From: Lachnospiraceae bacterium
GTDB lineage: Bacteria > Bacillota > Clostridia > Lachnospirales > Lachnospiraceae
Assembly: GCA_024399135.1 (NCBI GenBank)
Contig: JAKSHY010000009.1
Span: 38,288 to 102,287, forward strand
Direction: 5' to 3'
DNA length: 64,000 nt
Part shown: positions 8,634 through 17,014 of the stretch, one piece after another
How positions within the stretch are numbered: position 1 is the first letter of the stretch
How the letters are laid out: each line of letters opens with the position of its first letter
The notes under the pieces: generated by a model
The model's database searches: none
What the model saw: the letters and a program-made list of their open reading frames with translations, nothing else
What the model was told of the DNA's origin: nothing
Position numbers and translations under genes: made by a program

Positions 8634-9839
8634 ATGGACGACAGAGTAATTTTTCACATAGATGTTAATAGTGCATTCCTTTCATGGGAAGCTGTATATA
8701 ATCTTGAAAACGGTGGAACTGAAGATTACAGAGAAGGACTTTTCGCAGTTGGAGGTGATGTCGAAACAAGACATGGCATTATTCTTGCGAAATCAATTAA
8801 AACCAAGCCTTATGGTGTAACAACAGGCGAGCCCGTTGTTAATGCCATCAAAAAATGTCCTAATCTAAAATTATTAAAATCACACAGAAATATCTATTCA
8901 CAATATTCCCATGCCTTCATCAATGTATTAAAAGACTATTCTGACTGCATAGAACAGTTCAGTATAGATGAAGCCTTCGTCGATATGACAGGAACCAGAC
9001 TTTTGTTTGGTGAACCATTAGACGCCGCCAATATGATAAGACAGAGAATTAGGAATGAACTTGGTTTCACAGTTAATGTTGGTGTATCTTCCAATAAACT
9101 CCTGGCCAAAATGGCATCTGATTTCACTAAACCTGACAAAACTCATACGCTGTTTCCGGAAGAAGTACCTTTAAAGATGTGGCCACTTCCAGTTTCTGAT
9201 TTATTCTTCGTTGGGAAGAACACTGCCCAGAAACTAAATTCAGTTGGAATTAAGACTATAGGAGATCTGGCACACACAAATAAAGAAGTATTGACAGGAT
9301 TATTTAAGAAACAGGGAGAATATATGTGGTATGCAGCTAATGGAATAGATGATTCTTTAGTTACACCAGAGCATCCTGATGCCAAGGGATATTCACATTC
9401 TACTACTCTTCCATATAATGTCACTGAAAAAGATGAAGCTAAAATGGTTCTTCGTACTCTTACAGAAAGAGTCTGTGAAAGAGTAAGAGAAGATAATGTT
9501 AAAGCTCAGACAGTCACCGTACAGCTTAGATTTAATGATTTAACAAGATCAACTCATCAGTGCACTTTAGAAACGCCAACTAATATTACAGATGAGATTT
9601 ATAGTTATGTTTCGAAATTATTCGATGAAAAGTGGGATGGAACACCTATCAGACTTCTCGGTGTTCAGGCTTCGAATGTAACCTCTGATGATTCATTCAG
9701 ACAGATATCTTTGTTCGATAATACTAATTATGAAAAGCTCGAAAAACTTGATAAGGCTCTTGATACAATAAATGCCCGCTATGGGCGAGGCTCCATTTTG
9801 CGGGCATCTAATCTAAAGAATCAGAAGGAAGATTCTTAA
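8634..9839 (+). CDS. dinB: DNA polymerase IV (DinB, Y-family)
   Basis: 401 residues. Metal-binding residues sit in IFHIDVNSAFLSWEA (D10) and FSIDEAFVDMTG. A C-terminal clamp-binding peptide reads QISLFD. Translesion synthesis and -1 frameshift-prone copying are the known family roles. The ATG is fixed because an in-frame TAA lies two codons upstream. There is no Shine-Dalgarno, and an extended -10 (TATGCTATACT) ends 6 nt before the ATG. The last 32 bp overlap the convergent MATE gene. Confidence 0.92.
   Translation: MDDRVIFHIDVNSAFLSWEAVYNLENGGTEDYREGLFAVGGDVETRHGIILAKSIKTKPYGVTTGEPVVNAIKKCPNLKLLKSHRNIYSQYSHAFINVLKDYSDCIEQFSIDEAFVDMTGTRLLFGEPLDAANMIRQRIRNELGFTVNVGVSSNKLLAKMASDFTKPDKTHTLFPEEVPLKMWPLPVSDLFFVGKNTAQKLNSVGIKTIGDLAHTNKEVLTGLFKKQGEYMWYAANGIDDSLVTPEHPDAKGYSHSTTLPYNVTEKDEAKMVLRTLTERVCERVREDNVKAQTVTVQLRFNDLTRSTHQCTLETPTNITDEIYSYVSKLFDEKWDGTPIRLLGVQASNVTSDDSFRQISLFDNTNYEKLEKLDKALDTINARYGRGSILRASNLKNQKEDS
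9772..9807 (-). terminator. Possible terminator hairpin of the MATE gene inside dinB
   Basis: ATGCCCGC and GCGGGCAT form an 8-bp stem with a 20-nt loop directly after the MATE stop codon. The downstream minus-strand sequence is only moderately T-rich, so termination is uncertain. It also encodes the DinB segment ARYGRGSILRA, which may explain part of the pattern. Confidence 0.3.
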
Positions 9840-11163
9840 GGAATTTCGTTGAGAACGGTATACAGCACAGACTTCCTATCACATCTGCTATAGGCTGTGA
9901 AATTTGTATTCCGAATAATCCCCATAATGGTGTTAAGATTAAAATTACTGGAATAAAGCATATTCCACTTCTTAAAGAAGCAAGGAAGGATGCTGTTTTA
10001 TTAAAGCCAGTACTTTGGAACATCATGTTATTGACTACGGTATATGGAATGAATAATAAGGATATACAGTGGTATCTCATGGCAGGTATTCCAATAGTTA
10101 CTACATCTGGATCATCACGAAATACTGCTATTATCCAGGAGGCATTAAATATTACGAATGCTGATACAATCGCTATAAGACCTGTGCCAAAAAACCATGT
10201 GAAATAGAAGCCTTTTTTAACTCTTGAATATTTCTTCGCTCCATAATTAAAACCTGCTGTTGGTTGAAAGCCCTGACCTATACCCAAGCTTACACTAAAT
10301 ACGAAATTAGATACTCTCGATACTATACTCATGGCTGCTATTGCTGCATCCCCAAATGGTCCTGCCATATGGTTTAGTACCATAACCGACATACTTCCAA
10401 GTCCCTGTCTTATAAGGCTTGGAAAACCAGTTTTTAATATCAAAAGAATATCGTCTACATTCTTTGAGAAATATTTAATATTAAGCTTGGTAAGTGCTCT
10501 GTTTGAAAGATACATGTAATAAAGAATCAGCGCACTTACATATTGAGAAATAGCTGTAGCAATTCCTGCACCTTCTATTCCCATTCCCATACCCATAATA
10601 AAAAGAGCATCAAGACCTATATTTAATATACTTCCTGATACAAGACCCACCATAGCAAATACGGCTCTTCCTTCATATCGAAGTATATTATTCATAACAC
10701 AGCTTGAAATCAGTGCAGGAGCTGATATAAGGATACATATGACATATGTTCTGGCATAAGGAAGAATCGTATCTGTACTTCCTAAAAGTCTTACCAAAGG
10801 TGTTGCAAATAGTATTCCAAAAACAAGTACTAGTGTTCCTACGATTAATGAAGAAAAGAAGCTGGTAGAACCAAAGGTATTAGCTTTTTTTGAATCTTTA
10901 GCTCCAAGGGCTCTTCCAATTATTGAGCCAGAACCATGACCGAACATGAATCCAATAGCCTGTAAAATAGCCATCAGACCAAAAACAACACCAGTAGCGC
11001 CGCTTGCAGATGTTCCAAGCTTACCAACAAAGTAGGTATCTGCCATATTATATATATTTGTAACCATCATACTAAGAGTCGTAGGGATTCCAAGCTTCAG
11101 TATTAATGAAGGAACTGGTTCCTTAGTCATCTTATCGTATTGTGAATTATATCTTTTTCCCAT
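9808..11163 (-). CDS. MATE-family efflux transporter
   Basis: 451 residues with about 12 predicted membrane segments in two homologous halves. The N-terminal motif PTTLSMMVTNIYNMADTYFVGKLG is typical of the family, which exports drugs or metabolites in exchange for Na+ or H+. Substrate is unknown. The gene has a very good extended -10 (TGTGCTATAAT, minus strand, 11171-11181) ending only 7 nt before its ATG and no Shine-Dalgarno. Its 3' end overlaps dinB by 32 bp on the opposite strand. Confidence 0.9.
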   Translation of the reverse strand: MGKRYNSQYDKMTKEPVPSLILKLGIPTTLSMMVTNIYNMADTYFVGKLGTSASGATGVVFGLMAILQAIGFMFGHGSGSIIGRALGAKDSKKANTFGSTSFFSSLIVGTLVLVFGILFATPLVRLLGSTDTILPYARTYVICILISAPALISSCVMNNILRYEGRAVFAMVGLVSGSILNIGLDALFIMGMGMGIEGAGIATAISQYVSALILYYMYLSNRALTKLNIKYFSKNVDDILLILKTGFPSLIRQGLGSMSVMVLNHMAGPFGDAAIAAMSIVSRVSNFVFSVSLGIGQGFQPTAGFNYGAKKYSRVKKGFYFTWFFGTGLIAIVSAFVIFNASWIIAVFRDDPDVVTIGIPAMRYHCISLLFIPYTVVNNMMFQSTGFNKTASFLASLRSGICFIPVILILTPLWGLFGIQISQPIADVIGSLCCIPFSTKFLKNLPSDSLD

Positions 11164-11223
11164 AAGCCCAATTATAGCACAATAATGATGAAATATTTAA
11201 AGAAACGAAGTATACTAATGAGT

Positions 11224-11676
11224 ATGGAAATATTAAATTTACGAAGAGCAACAATTAACGATATTGATCTTATTTTTGAATGGGCTAATGATCCTCTGAC
11301 CAGAGCTCAGTCATTTTCTAATAAGCCTATCCTATATGACACACATGTGGCATGGTTTAACAAAAAAATTGATGATCCAGGCTGCTTCATGTATGTACTC
11401 GAGTATGAAGGCGAACCGTGTGGAACCATACGTGTTGACCAGGAAAAGGATGCTGGAATTATTAGCTATAATATAGCTCCTTACTGGCGAGGACGCGGTC
11501 TTGGCGTAGCAATTCTTAAGCTTCTTGAGGGCAAAATTAAATCAGATGCCCCTAATATACACATATTAAAAGGAGAAGTTAAATTATATAACCTCTCCTC
11601 TCAAAAATGCTTCGAATATATTGGGTATACTAAAACCTTCGAAAATGAATACTATCTTTATACGTTGACTATCTAA
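11224..11676 (+). CDS. GNAT-family N-acetyltransferase
   Basis: 150 residues from the ATG at 11224 (MEILNLRRATINDIDL); in-frame ATGs at 11185 and 11218 are possible. The acetyl-CoA-binding motif appears as APYWRGRGLGVAILKLL near residues 90 to 105. The family acetylates amines; members of this type act on amino sugars, antibiotics or protein N-termini. Substrate unknown. No Shine-Dalgarno fits any start; TATACT at 11211-11216 ends 7 nt before the ATG chosen. The stop codon overlaps that of the convergent GH5 gene by 4 bp. Confidence 0.82.
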   Translation: MEILNLRRATINDIDLIFEWANDPLTRAQSFSNKPILYDTHVAWFNKKIDDPGCFMYVLEYEGEPCGTIRVDQEKDAGIISYNIAPYWRGRGLGVAILKLLEGKIKSDAPNIHILKGEVKLYNLSSQKCFEYIGYTKTFENEYYLYTLTI

Positions 11677-12959
11677 CTCTCATTTATAAGCATATCTTTA
11701 ATAGCTTCAGAGTACCAGCTAAGATTTTTCCTATTAAAGATGGCGAATTTTTCACCCTGGGAATTGTAGTTTCCATTATCCCACCAAACAAGCTTGAAGC
11801 CATATTTTTTCATTTCACCCATGTAATCATGTAACCATTTAAGAACTTCTTCTTCATTGTTCTTGTTACATGCTCCGAATTCTGTAACTATCACAGGAAT
11901 TCCCTGATCATAAAATTTCTTTTTGAGTTCATTAACATGATACTGAATGGCGTTTAATTCCGAACCATCCCAGTTAGAATAGTTTCTACCCTGCTCGAAG
12001 CAAAATTCATATGGCGCATATATATGAACTGCTGCAATTATATGCTCATCATCAGGTATAACTAAATCCCTTACTGCTTCCTCAACTCCGGAATGACCAT
12101 AGGTACAAACTATTAAATATCTATTGGCATTATTTCCACCAGTTCTTCTTACAGTGTCTACAAAGGCCTGATTCATATTATTAACTACTTCTCGCTCAGC
12201 AGGAGTTCCACCATTCCATTCCATGGCACTTCCTTCTACTCTGGGTTCGTTCATGCCTTCGAAAATCAGCTTTTCGTCATAATCTTTAAATCTTTCAGAA
12301 AGCTGTAACCATATCGCAGTCAGTTCTTCTGTGATACTTTCCTCATTCTCCTTGGTTGGTATAAGCCAATAGTCTGTTTCATGATGAGTATCAAGAATTA
12401 CATACATATCATTATCAATTGCATAGTTAACTGTCTCTTGAACTCTGTCAAGCCATGCTCCGTCTATTAAATAGTCTGGAGCTGATCCTAAATGCTCCGC
12501 GAAGGTAACAGGGATACGTATAGTATTAAATCCAGCCCGGGAAACTTCATCTATCATAGCCTTGGTTGTTTTAGGATTTCCCCAGTATGTCTCTGAATTA
12601 AGAGTATTACCCCTACCATGTGCGTCGAGAGTATTACCAAGATTCCATCCTACAGATATATTGGATACGAATCTTTGAGCCTCTGTCATACCAGAAGTAT
12701 CTATGTCTTCTTGTGGTTCCTCAGTAGGTACAGCTATTACTTCCTCTTCATCTGGAGCACTTTCTTCCATTTCTTCTTTAGATGCTTCTTCTACTTCTGA
12801 TTCACTTTCTTTTGATTCATCCTCTATAGATGTCTCAGATTCTTCGCTACTTGAAGAATTAAGAAGATCCTTTGCAATATTCTTATTACCAATTTGACCA
12901 CAACCTATGAAGGTTGTGGCCAAAATAGCACTTAATAAAATTAGTGTTTTCTTTTTCAT
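11673..12959 (-). CDS. GH5 endoglucanase-like lipoprotein
   Basis: 428 residues. A lipoprotein signal peptide ends at C20 (ATTFIGC). A Ser/Glu-rich acidic linker of about 70 residues follows, then a GH5 catalytic domain with acid/base E238 in FEGMNEPR and nucleophile E360 in VTEFGA, plus VGWNLGNTLDA and LDTHHETDYW. GH5 enzymes retain stereochemistry and cut beta-1,4-glucans or related mannans and xyloglucans. The anchor would hold it on the outer face of the membrane. No carbohydrate-binding module is present. Good Shine-Dalgarno (AGGAAAG). Confidence 0.9.
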   Translation of the reverse strand: MKKKTLILLSAILATTFIGCGQIGNKNIAKDLLNSSSSEESETSIEDESKESESEVEEASKEEMEESAPDEEEVIAVPTEEPQEDIDTSGMTEAQRFVSNISVGWNLGNTLDAHGRGNTLNSETYWGNPKTTKAMIDEVSRAGFNTIRIPVTFAEHLGSAPDYLIDGAWLDRVQETVNYAIDNDMYVILDTHHETDYWLIPTKENEESITEELTAIWLQLSERFKDYDEKLIFEGMNEPRVEGSAMEWNGGTPAEREVVNNMNQAFVDTVRRTGGNNANRYLIVCTYGHSGVEEAVRDLVIPDDEHIIAAVHIYAPYEFCFEQGRNYSNWDGSELNAIQYHVNELKKKFYDQGIPVIVTEFGACNKNNEEEVLKWLHDYMGEMKKYGFKLVWWDNGNYNSQGEKFAIFNRKNLSWYSEAIKDMLINES

Positions 12960-12976
12960 AATCTTTCCTAAGTGTA

Positions 12977-14227
12977 TTAATCAACGTTATAGCTGTTAAG
13001 ATATTTTTCCTGTTCAGGAGTTAAAACGTCTATTTCCTTTCCAAGGAAACGAAGCTTTCTAATAGCCACGTCATTATCAACTTCCCTTGGAACATCAATA
13101 AGCTTTTCTGTAAGCTCACTGCCATGCTCAACAAGATATTTTGCTGAAAGTGCCTGAATAGCAAAGCTCATATCCATAATTTCAGCTGGATGTCCATCTC
13201 CACATGCTAAGTTAACAAGTCTTCCTTCTCCAAGAACGAAAATCCACTGACCTGTAGGAAGCTTATATCCCATGATGTTCTTACGCTGTTCACGAGTTTC
13301 AACTGCATTAGCCTTAAGCCATGCCATATCTATCTCACAGTCAAAATGTCCTGCATTACAAAGGATTGCACCTTCCTTCATAACAGCAAAATCTTCTTTG
13401 TCAATAACACCGTCACAGCCTGTTACAGTAACGAAAATATCACCTATCTTAGCTGCTTCATTCATAGGCATTACATCAAATCCATCCATAACTGCTTCAA
13501 TAGCCTTAATAGGATCAATCTCTGTTACGATTACTCTGGCACCAAGGCCTTTAGCTCTCATTGCTGTACCCTTTCCGCACCATCCGTAACCTGCTACTAC
13601 TACTATCTTTCCAGCAACTATTAAGTTAGTTGTTCTATTGATTCCATCCCATACAGACTGACCTGTACCATATCTGTTATCAAAGAAATGCTTACAGTCA
13701 GCATTATTAACTCTAACCATAGGGAATGCTAACTTTCCAGCCTTGTTCATTGCTTCAAGACGAATAATTCCTGTTGTTGTTTCTTCACATCCACCGATGA
13801 TGTTAGGAATTAACTCTGGCATCTTATTATGAACCATGTTAACTAAATCTCCACCATCATCAATGATAATATTAGGTCCACATTCCAAAGTATGCTGAAT
13901 ATGCATCTCATATTCTTCTGGTGTTGCATCATACCATGCATGTACCTCAAGTCCAGCCTTAACTAATGCTGCTGCCACATCATCCTGTGTGGAAAGTGGA
14001 TTAGATCCTGTAACGTACATATCTGCTCCACCTGCTGCTAGTACAAGACAAAGATATCCTGTTTTTGCTTCAAGGTGAACTGATAATGCAATTCTCTTTC
14101 CTGCGAATGGTTTAGTTTCAGAAAATTCCTTTTCCAACGTACGAAGAAGATCGCAATTTCTCTTAACCCACTCTAATTTTCTTTCTCCTGATTCGGCGAG
14201 ATTAATATCTCTGATTTCACTTGCCAT
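12977..14227 (-). CDS. ahcY: S-adenosylhomocysteine hydrolase
   Basis: 416 residues from the ATG at 14227, which has AAGGAGG upstream; a longer reading frame to 14293 lacks support. It splits SAH into adenosine and homocysteine using bound NAD. Visible are the NAD-binding segment VVVAGYGWCGKGTAMRAKGLG and CNAGHFDCEID, plus the C-terminal KYLNSYNVD, close to the usual KxxxYxx end that reaches the neighbouring subunit. With mtaD nearby, the operon handles SAH and methylthioadenosine produced by methylation and polyamine synthesis. Confidence 0.95.
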   Translation of the reverse strand: MASEIRDINLAESGERKLEWVKRNCDLLRTLEKEFSETKPFAGKRIALSVHLEAKTGYLCLVLAAGGADMYVTGSNPLSTQDDVAAALVKAGLEVHAWYDATPEEYEMHIQHTLECGPNIIIDDGGDLVNMVHNKMPELIPNIIGGCEETTTGIIRLEAMNKAGKLAFPMVRVNNADCKHFFDNRYGTGQSVWDGINRTTNLIVAGKIVVVAGYGWCGKGTAMRAKGLGARVIVTEIDPIKAIEAVMDGFDVMPMNEAAKIGDIFVTVTGCDGVIDKEDFAVMKEGAILCNAGHFDCEIDMAWLKANAVETREQRKNIMGYKLPTGQWIFVLGEGRLVNLACGDGHPAEIMDMSFAIQALSAKYLVEHGSELTEKLIDVPREVDNDVAIRKLRFLGKEIDVLTPEQEKYLNSYNVD

Positions 14228-14276
14228 AATTTTCCTCCTTATGTGTTTATCAGTTTTACGCCGAATTTTTATTAGT

Positions 14277-14303
14277 GTGATGGTCGGACCCACCTTTCAT
14301 CAC
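14277..14303 (-). other. Small hairpin in the ahcY leader
   Basis: In the 83-bp gap upstream of ahcY the minus strand can form GTGAT/ATCAC with an inner GGT/ACC pair and a 7-nt loop, followed by an A-rich stretch. It may be a weak terminator or processing site. It does not look like a known SAH or SAM riboswitch. Confidence 0.3.
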
Positions 14304-14310
14304 ATATAGC

Positions 14311-14781
14311 CTATACTTCTCCTCTGTCAACACTATCAGCATCATGGTGCGATGCATGAAAGTCTGCCAGCATTCTGGCATCACAGGAAGATGCATGTTC
14401 TATTTTAAGATTAAACATATCACTGGTTCTTTTGAAAGCCTGATGCTCTTCTCTTAACTGTTTTGCGAACCAGTCATTTTCTCTGTCATCCTTTAATGAC
14501 AACATTCCAATATATGTTTTTTTGGAACTATATTCATTAAACGACGCAGCTTTAGGTGCGAATTCTCTTTGAATAGTTTTAGGTTCTGTAATCACAGTCT
14601 TTATAGGCTGTGGTGCACCAGATACGGGTTTCGTAAACTGGGAAGGTCCTTGTGAAAACTGTGGTCTTCCCTGGGTGAAGGTCTGTGGATTATTTTCTTT
14701 CGCAGACTTAAGTATTTTACGAATAAGCGTAAATATGAACACTATCCATAATATGCTAAATAAAGCTCCTACTACATCCAT
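14311..14781 (-). CDS. Small membrane-anchored protein beside an SPFH protein
   Basis: 156 residues. One N-terminal membrane segment (about residues 3 to 22, VVGALFSILWIVFIFTLI) is followed by a low-complexity Gln/Pro/Phe-rich stretch (about 33 to 62) and a soluble tail. The C-terminal 50 residues contain DWFAKQLREEH and end HASHHDADSVDRGEV. It lies 14 bp behind the stomatin-like gene, the place often held by an NfeD-type partner in other bacteria; it does not resemble NfeD. I do not recognise the family. Confidence 0.7.
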   Translation of the reverse strand: MDVVGALFSILWIVFIFTLIRKILKSAKENNPQTFTQGRPQFSQGPSQFTKPVSGAPQPIKTVITEPKTIQREFAPKAASFNEYSSKKTYIGMLSLKDDRENDWFAKQLREEHQAFKRTSDMFNLKIEHASSCDARMLADFHASHHDADSVDRGEV

Positions 14782-14795
14782 GGCAGCACCTGGCC

Positions 14796-15683
14796 TTATT
14801 TAATAATTTCTTTAACTGCTGTAACTGTTCCTGCTAAATTAGCAATGTCTGATGGAACAACAATCTTAGTTGCCTGTCCATTAGCCATTTCTTTAGCTGT
14901 TTCAAAAGACTGAAGCTTAAGATATTTTTCGGATGGATCTGCTTCATTAATAAGCTTAATACCCTCTGCTCTTGCCTTCTGTACTGCAAGAAGAGCCTCT
15001 GCTTCACCTTGTGCTTCTCTGATTCTTTGTTCCTTAATAGCGTCCGCTCTTAAAATAGCAGCTTCCTTTTCACCTTCTGCAAGTGTAATAGCCGACTGCT
15101 TCTTACCTTCTGCAGTAAGAATTGCTTCTCTTTTTTCTCTTTCAGCTCTCATCTGCTTTTCCATTGCATCCTGGATGCTTCTTGGTGGCTGAATATTCTT
15201 AACTTCAACTCTGTTAACCTTAATTCCCCACTTATCTGTAGCATCATCAAGAATAGTTGTAATCTGACCATTGATGCTGTCACGGCTTGTTAATGTCTCA
15301 TCAAGTGTCATAGAACCTATGATATTACGAAGAGTTGTTGCTGAAAGATTTTCGATAGCTGCTATTGGACGCTCAACTCCATATGAAAAGAGCTTGGCGT
15401 CGAATACTTCGAAGAATACTACTGAGTCAACCATCATGGTAACGTTATCCTTAGTGATAACTGGCTGTGGCTCGAAGTCTGCTACCTGTTCCTTCAAAGA
15501 AACCTTCTTGGCAATCTTATAAATAATTGGAGCCTTAAAATGAATACCTGCAAGCCATGTAGTATGATATTTTCCTAAAAATTCAACTACCCACGCATTA
15601 GCCTGAGGAACAACCTTGATGCTGCTGCAAAGTAAAATAATAATGATTAAAACAATAATTGCTGCTACTACGTATGATTCCAT
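14796..15683 (-). CDS. SPFH/band 7 (stomatin-like) membrane protein
   Basis: 295 residues. An N-terminal membrane anchor (VVAAIIVLIIIILLCSSI) precedes the band 7 domain (about 25 to 180: VPQANAWVVEFLGKYHTTW, VTMMVDSVVFFEV) and a long coiled coil rich in Ala/Glu (about 170 to 245). This resembles QmcA/HflK-like scaffolds that form large rings or lipid-domain platforms. The small membrane protein downstream is probably its partner. Role is inferred only from family. Confidence 0.88.
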   Translation of the reverse strand: MESYVVAAIIVLIIIILLCSSIKVVPQANAWVVEFLGKYHTTWLAGIHFKAPIIYKIAKKVSLKEQVADFEPQPVITKDNVTMMVDSVVFFEVFDAKLFSYGVERPIAAIENLSATTLRNIIGSMTLDETLTSRDSINGQITTILDDATDKWGIKVNRVEVKNIQPPRSIQDAMEKQMRAEREKREAILTAEGKKQSAITLAEGEKEAAILRADAIKEQRIREAQGEAEALLAVQKARAEGIKLINEADPSEKYLKLQSFETAKEMANGQATKIVVPSDIANLAGTVTAVKEIIK

Positions 15684-15709
15684 ACCTATTTACCTCCTAA
15701 TATTAATAT

Positions 15710-17014
15710 TTAATATTCTTTCTTATCTAATTCCATTCTGGAAATGATTTCATTAACCTTTTTATATACTAACTCTTCATCCATAGTTAATATCCTGCGG
15801 TTTTCCATAGTAACTTTACCGTTAATAATAACTGTATCGACCTCTGAACCGTTAGCTGAATAGCTAAGTCCTGCCATAAGATTATTTTTAGGCATTAATG
15901 ATGGATTATTTAAATCCAGAATAGCTATATCGGCTTTCTTGCCAGTCTCTATAGTTCCAATTTCATTTTCAAGCCCAAGTGCCTTTGCTCCATTAATTGT
16001 AGCCATCCTAAATACTTCTTTGGCTCCGATACATTCAGGCGTTTTATGAGTACCCTTATGAATAAGTGCCATGAGACTCATTTCATGGAACATATTTAAT
16101 GAATTGTTAGATGCTGCCCCATCTGTTCCAAGGCATACATTAATTCCTTTTTTCACCATTTCAGGAACTGGAGCAAATCCATTTCCTAATTTCATATTAC
16201 TTGCCGGATTTGAAACAACAGACACATTATTCTTAGCAAGTATATCCATATCAGCCTCATCTATCTGCACACAATGAGCTGCTATTGCTTTAACATCAAA
16301 TAAACCATTATCATATGCCATCTTGATAGGCGAGCATCCATATTTTTCTTTAACACCTTCTATTTCACTTACTGATTCTGAAAGATGTACATGGATTCCA
16401 ATATTGCTTTTCTTAGCTTCGTTGGAAACATATCTAAAATATTTGTCAGAGCATGTATATGGAGCATGAGGACCCATCATGAAAGTAATTCTGTCACAAT
16501 CTTTACAAAATTCCATTTCCTGATAGGTTTCGTTAACTCTTCTAACTCCGCCTTCGTCATTTTCATCAGCACCAACAAGTCCTCTGGACATAACAGCTCT
16601 CATTCCAGATTCTTTAACTGCCTTGGTGGTCTGACAAATATTCATCATCATATCATTAAAGCAGGTTGTTCCTGACTTCATCATTTCAATAATAGCAAGG
16701 CAGGCACCCCAATATGTATCTTCATCACTCATCTTCTGTTCTATAGGATCAATTGTTCCAAAGAGCCAGTCCATAAAGCTTAAATCATCAGCTACATTTC
16801 GCATAAATGCCATATAGCTGTGAGTATGACAATTGATTAAGCCTGGAATTGCAAGCTTGTTATTTCCATCAATTACTTTGTCTTCTGAAAATCCTTCTGG
16901 TTTTTCATTAATTCCAACTATTCTCTCTCCATCAATATAAATAGTTGATTCTTTAATAACATCCTTTTCACCTTCTGGAAGTATAGCCAGAATATTCTTA
17001 AGTACTATTCCCAT
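15710..17014 (-). CDS. mtaD: 5-methylthioadenosine/S-adenosylhomocysteine deaminase
   Basis: 434 residues of the amidohydrolase fold. Zinc ligands are visible at H63 and H65 (GLINCHTHSYMAF), then GPHAPYTCSD, HVHLSES, AAHCVQID and LGTDGAASNN, the MtaD/SsnA-type order. Members deaminate MTA, SAH or adenosine to the inosine form. The ahcY gene in the same operon supports a SAH/MTA substrate. It overlaps the preceding dehydrogenase gene by 10 bp. Confidence 0.88.
   Translation of the reverse strand: MGIVLKNILAILPEGEKDVIKESTIYIDGERIVGINEKPEGFSEDKVIDGNNKLAIPGLINCHTHSYMAFMRNVADDLSFMDWLFGTIDPIEQKMSDEDTYWGACLAIIEMMKSGTTCFNDMMMNICQTTKAVKESGMRAVMSRGLVGADENDEGGVRRVNETYQEMEFCKDCDRITFMMGPHAPYTCSDKYFRYVSNEAKKSNIGIHVHLSESVSEIEGVKEKYGCSPIKMAYDNGLFDVKAIAAHCVQIDEADMDILAKNNVSVVSNPASNMKLGNGFAPVPEMVKKGINVCLGTDGAASNNSLNMFHEMSLMALIHKGTHKTPECIGAKEVFRMATINGAKALGLENEIGTIETGKKADIAILDLNNPSLMPKNNLMAGLSYSANGSEVDTVIINGKVTMENRRILTMDEELVYKKVNEIISRMELDKKEY

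Noticed and set aside
14228..14293. Extended N-terminus of AhcY
   Set aside because: A strong Shine-Dalgarno sits before the ATG at 14227, and the upstream 22 residues are highly basic and untypical.
14228..14310. SAH or SAM riboswitch before ahcY
   Set aside because: The 83-bp gap shows only one weak hairpin and none of the conserved cores I know of.
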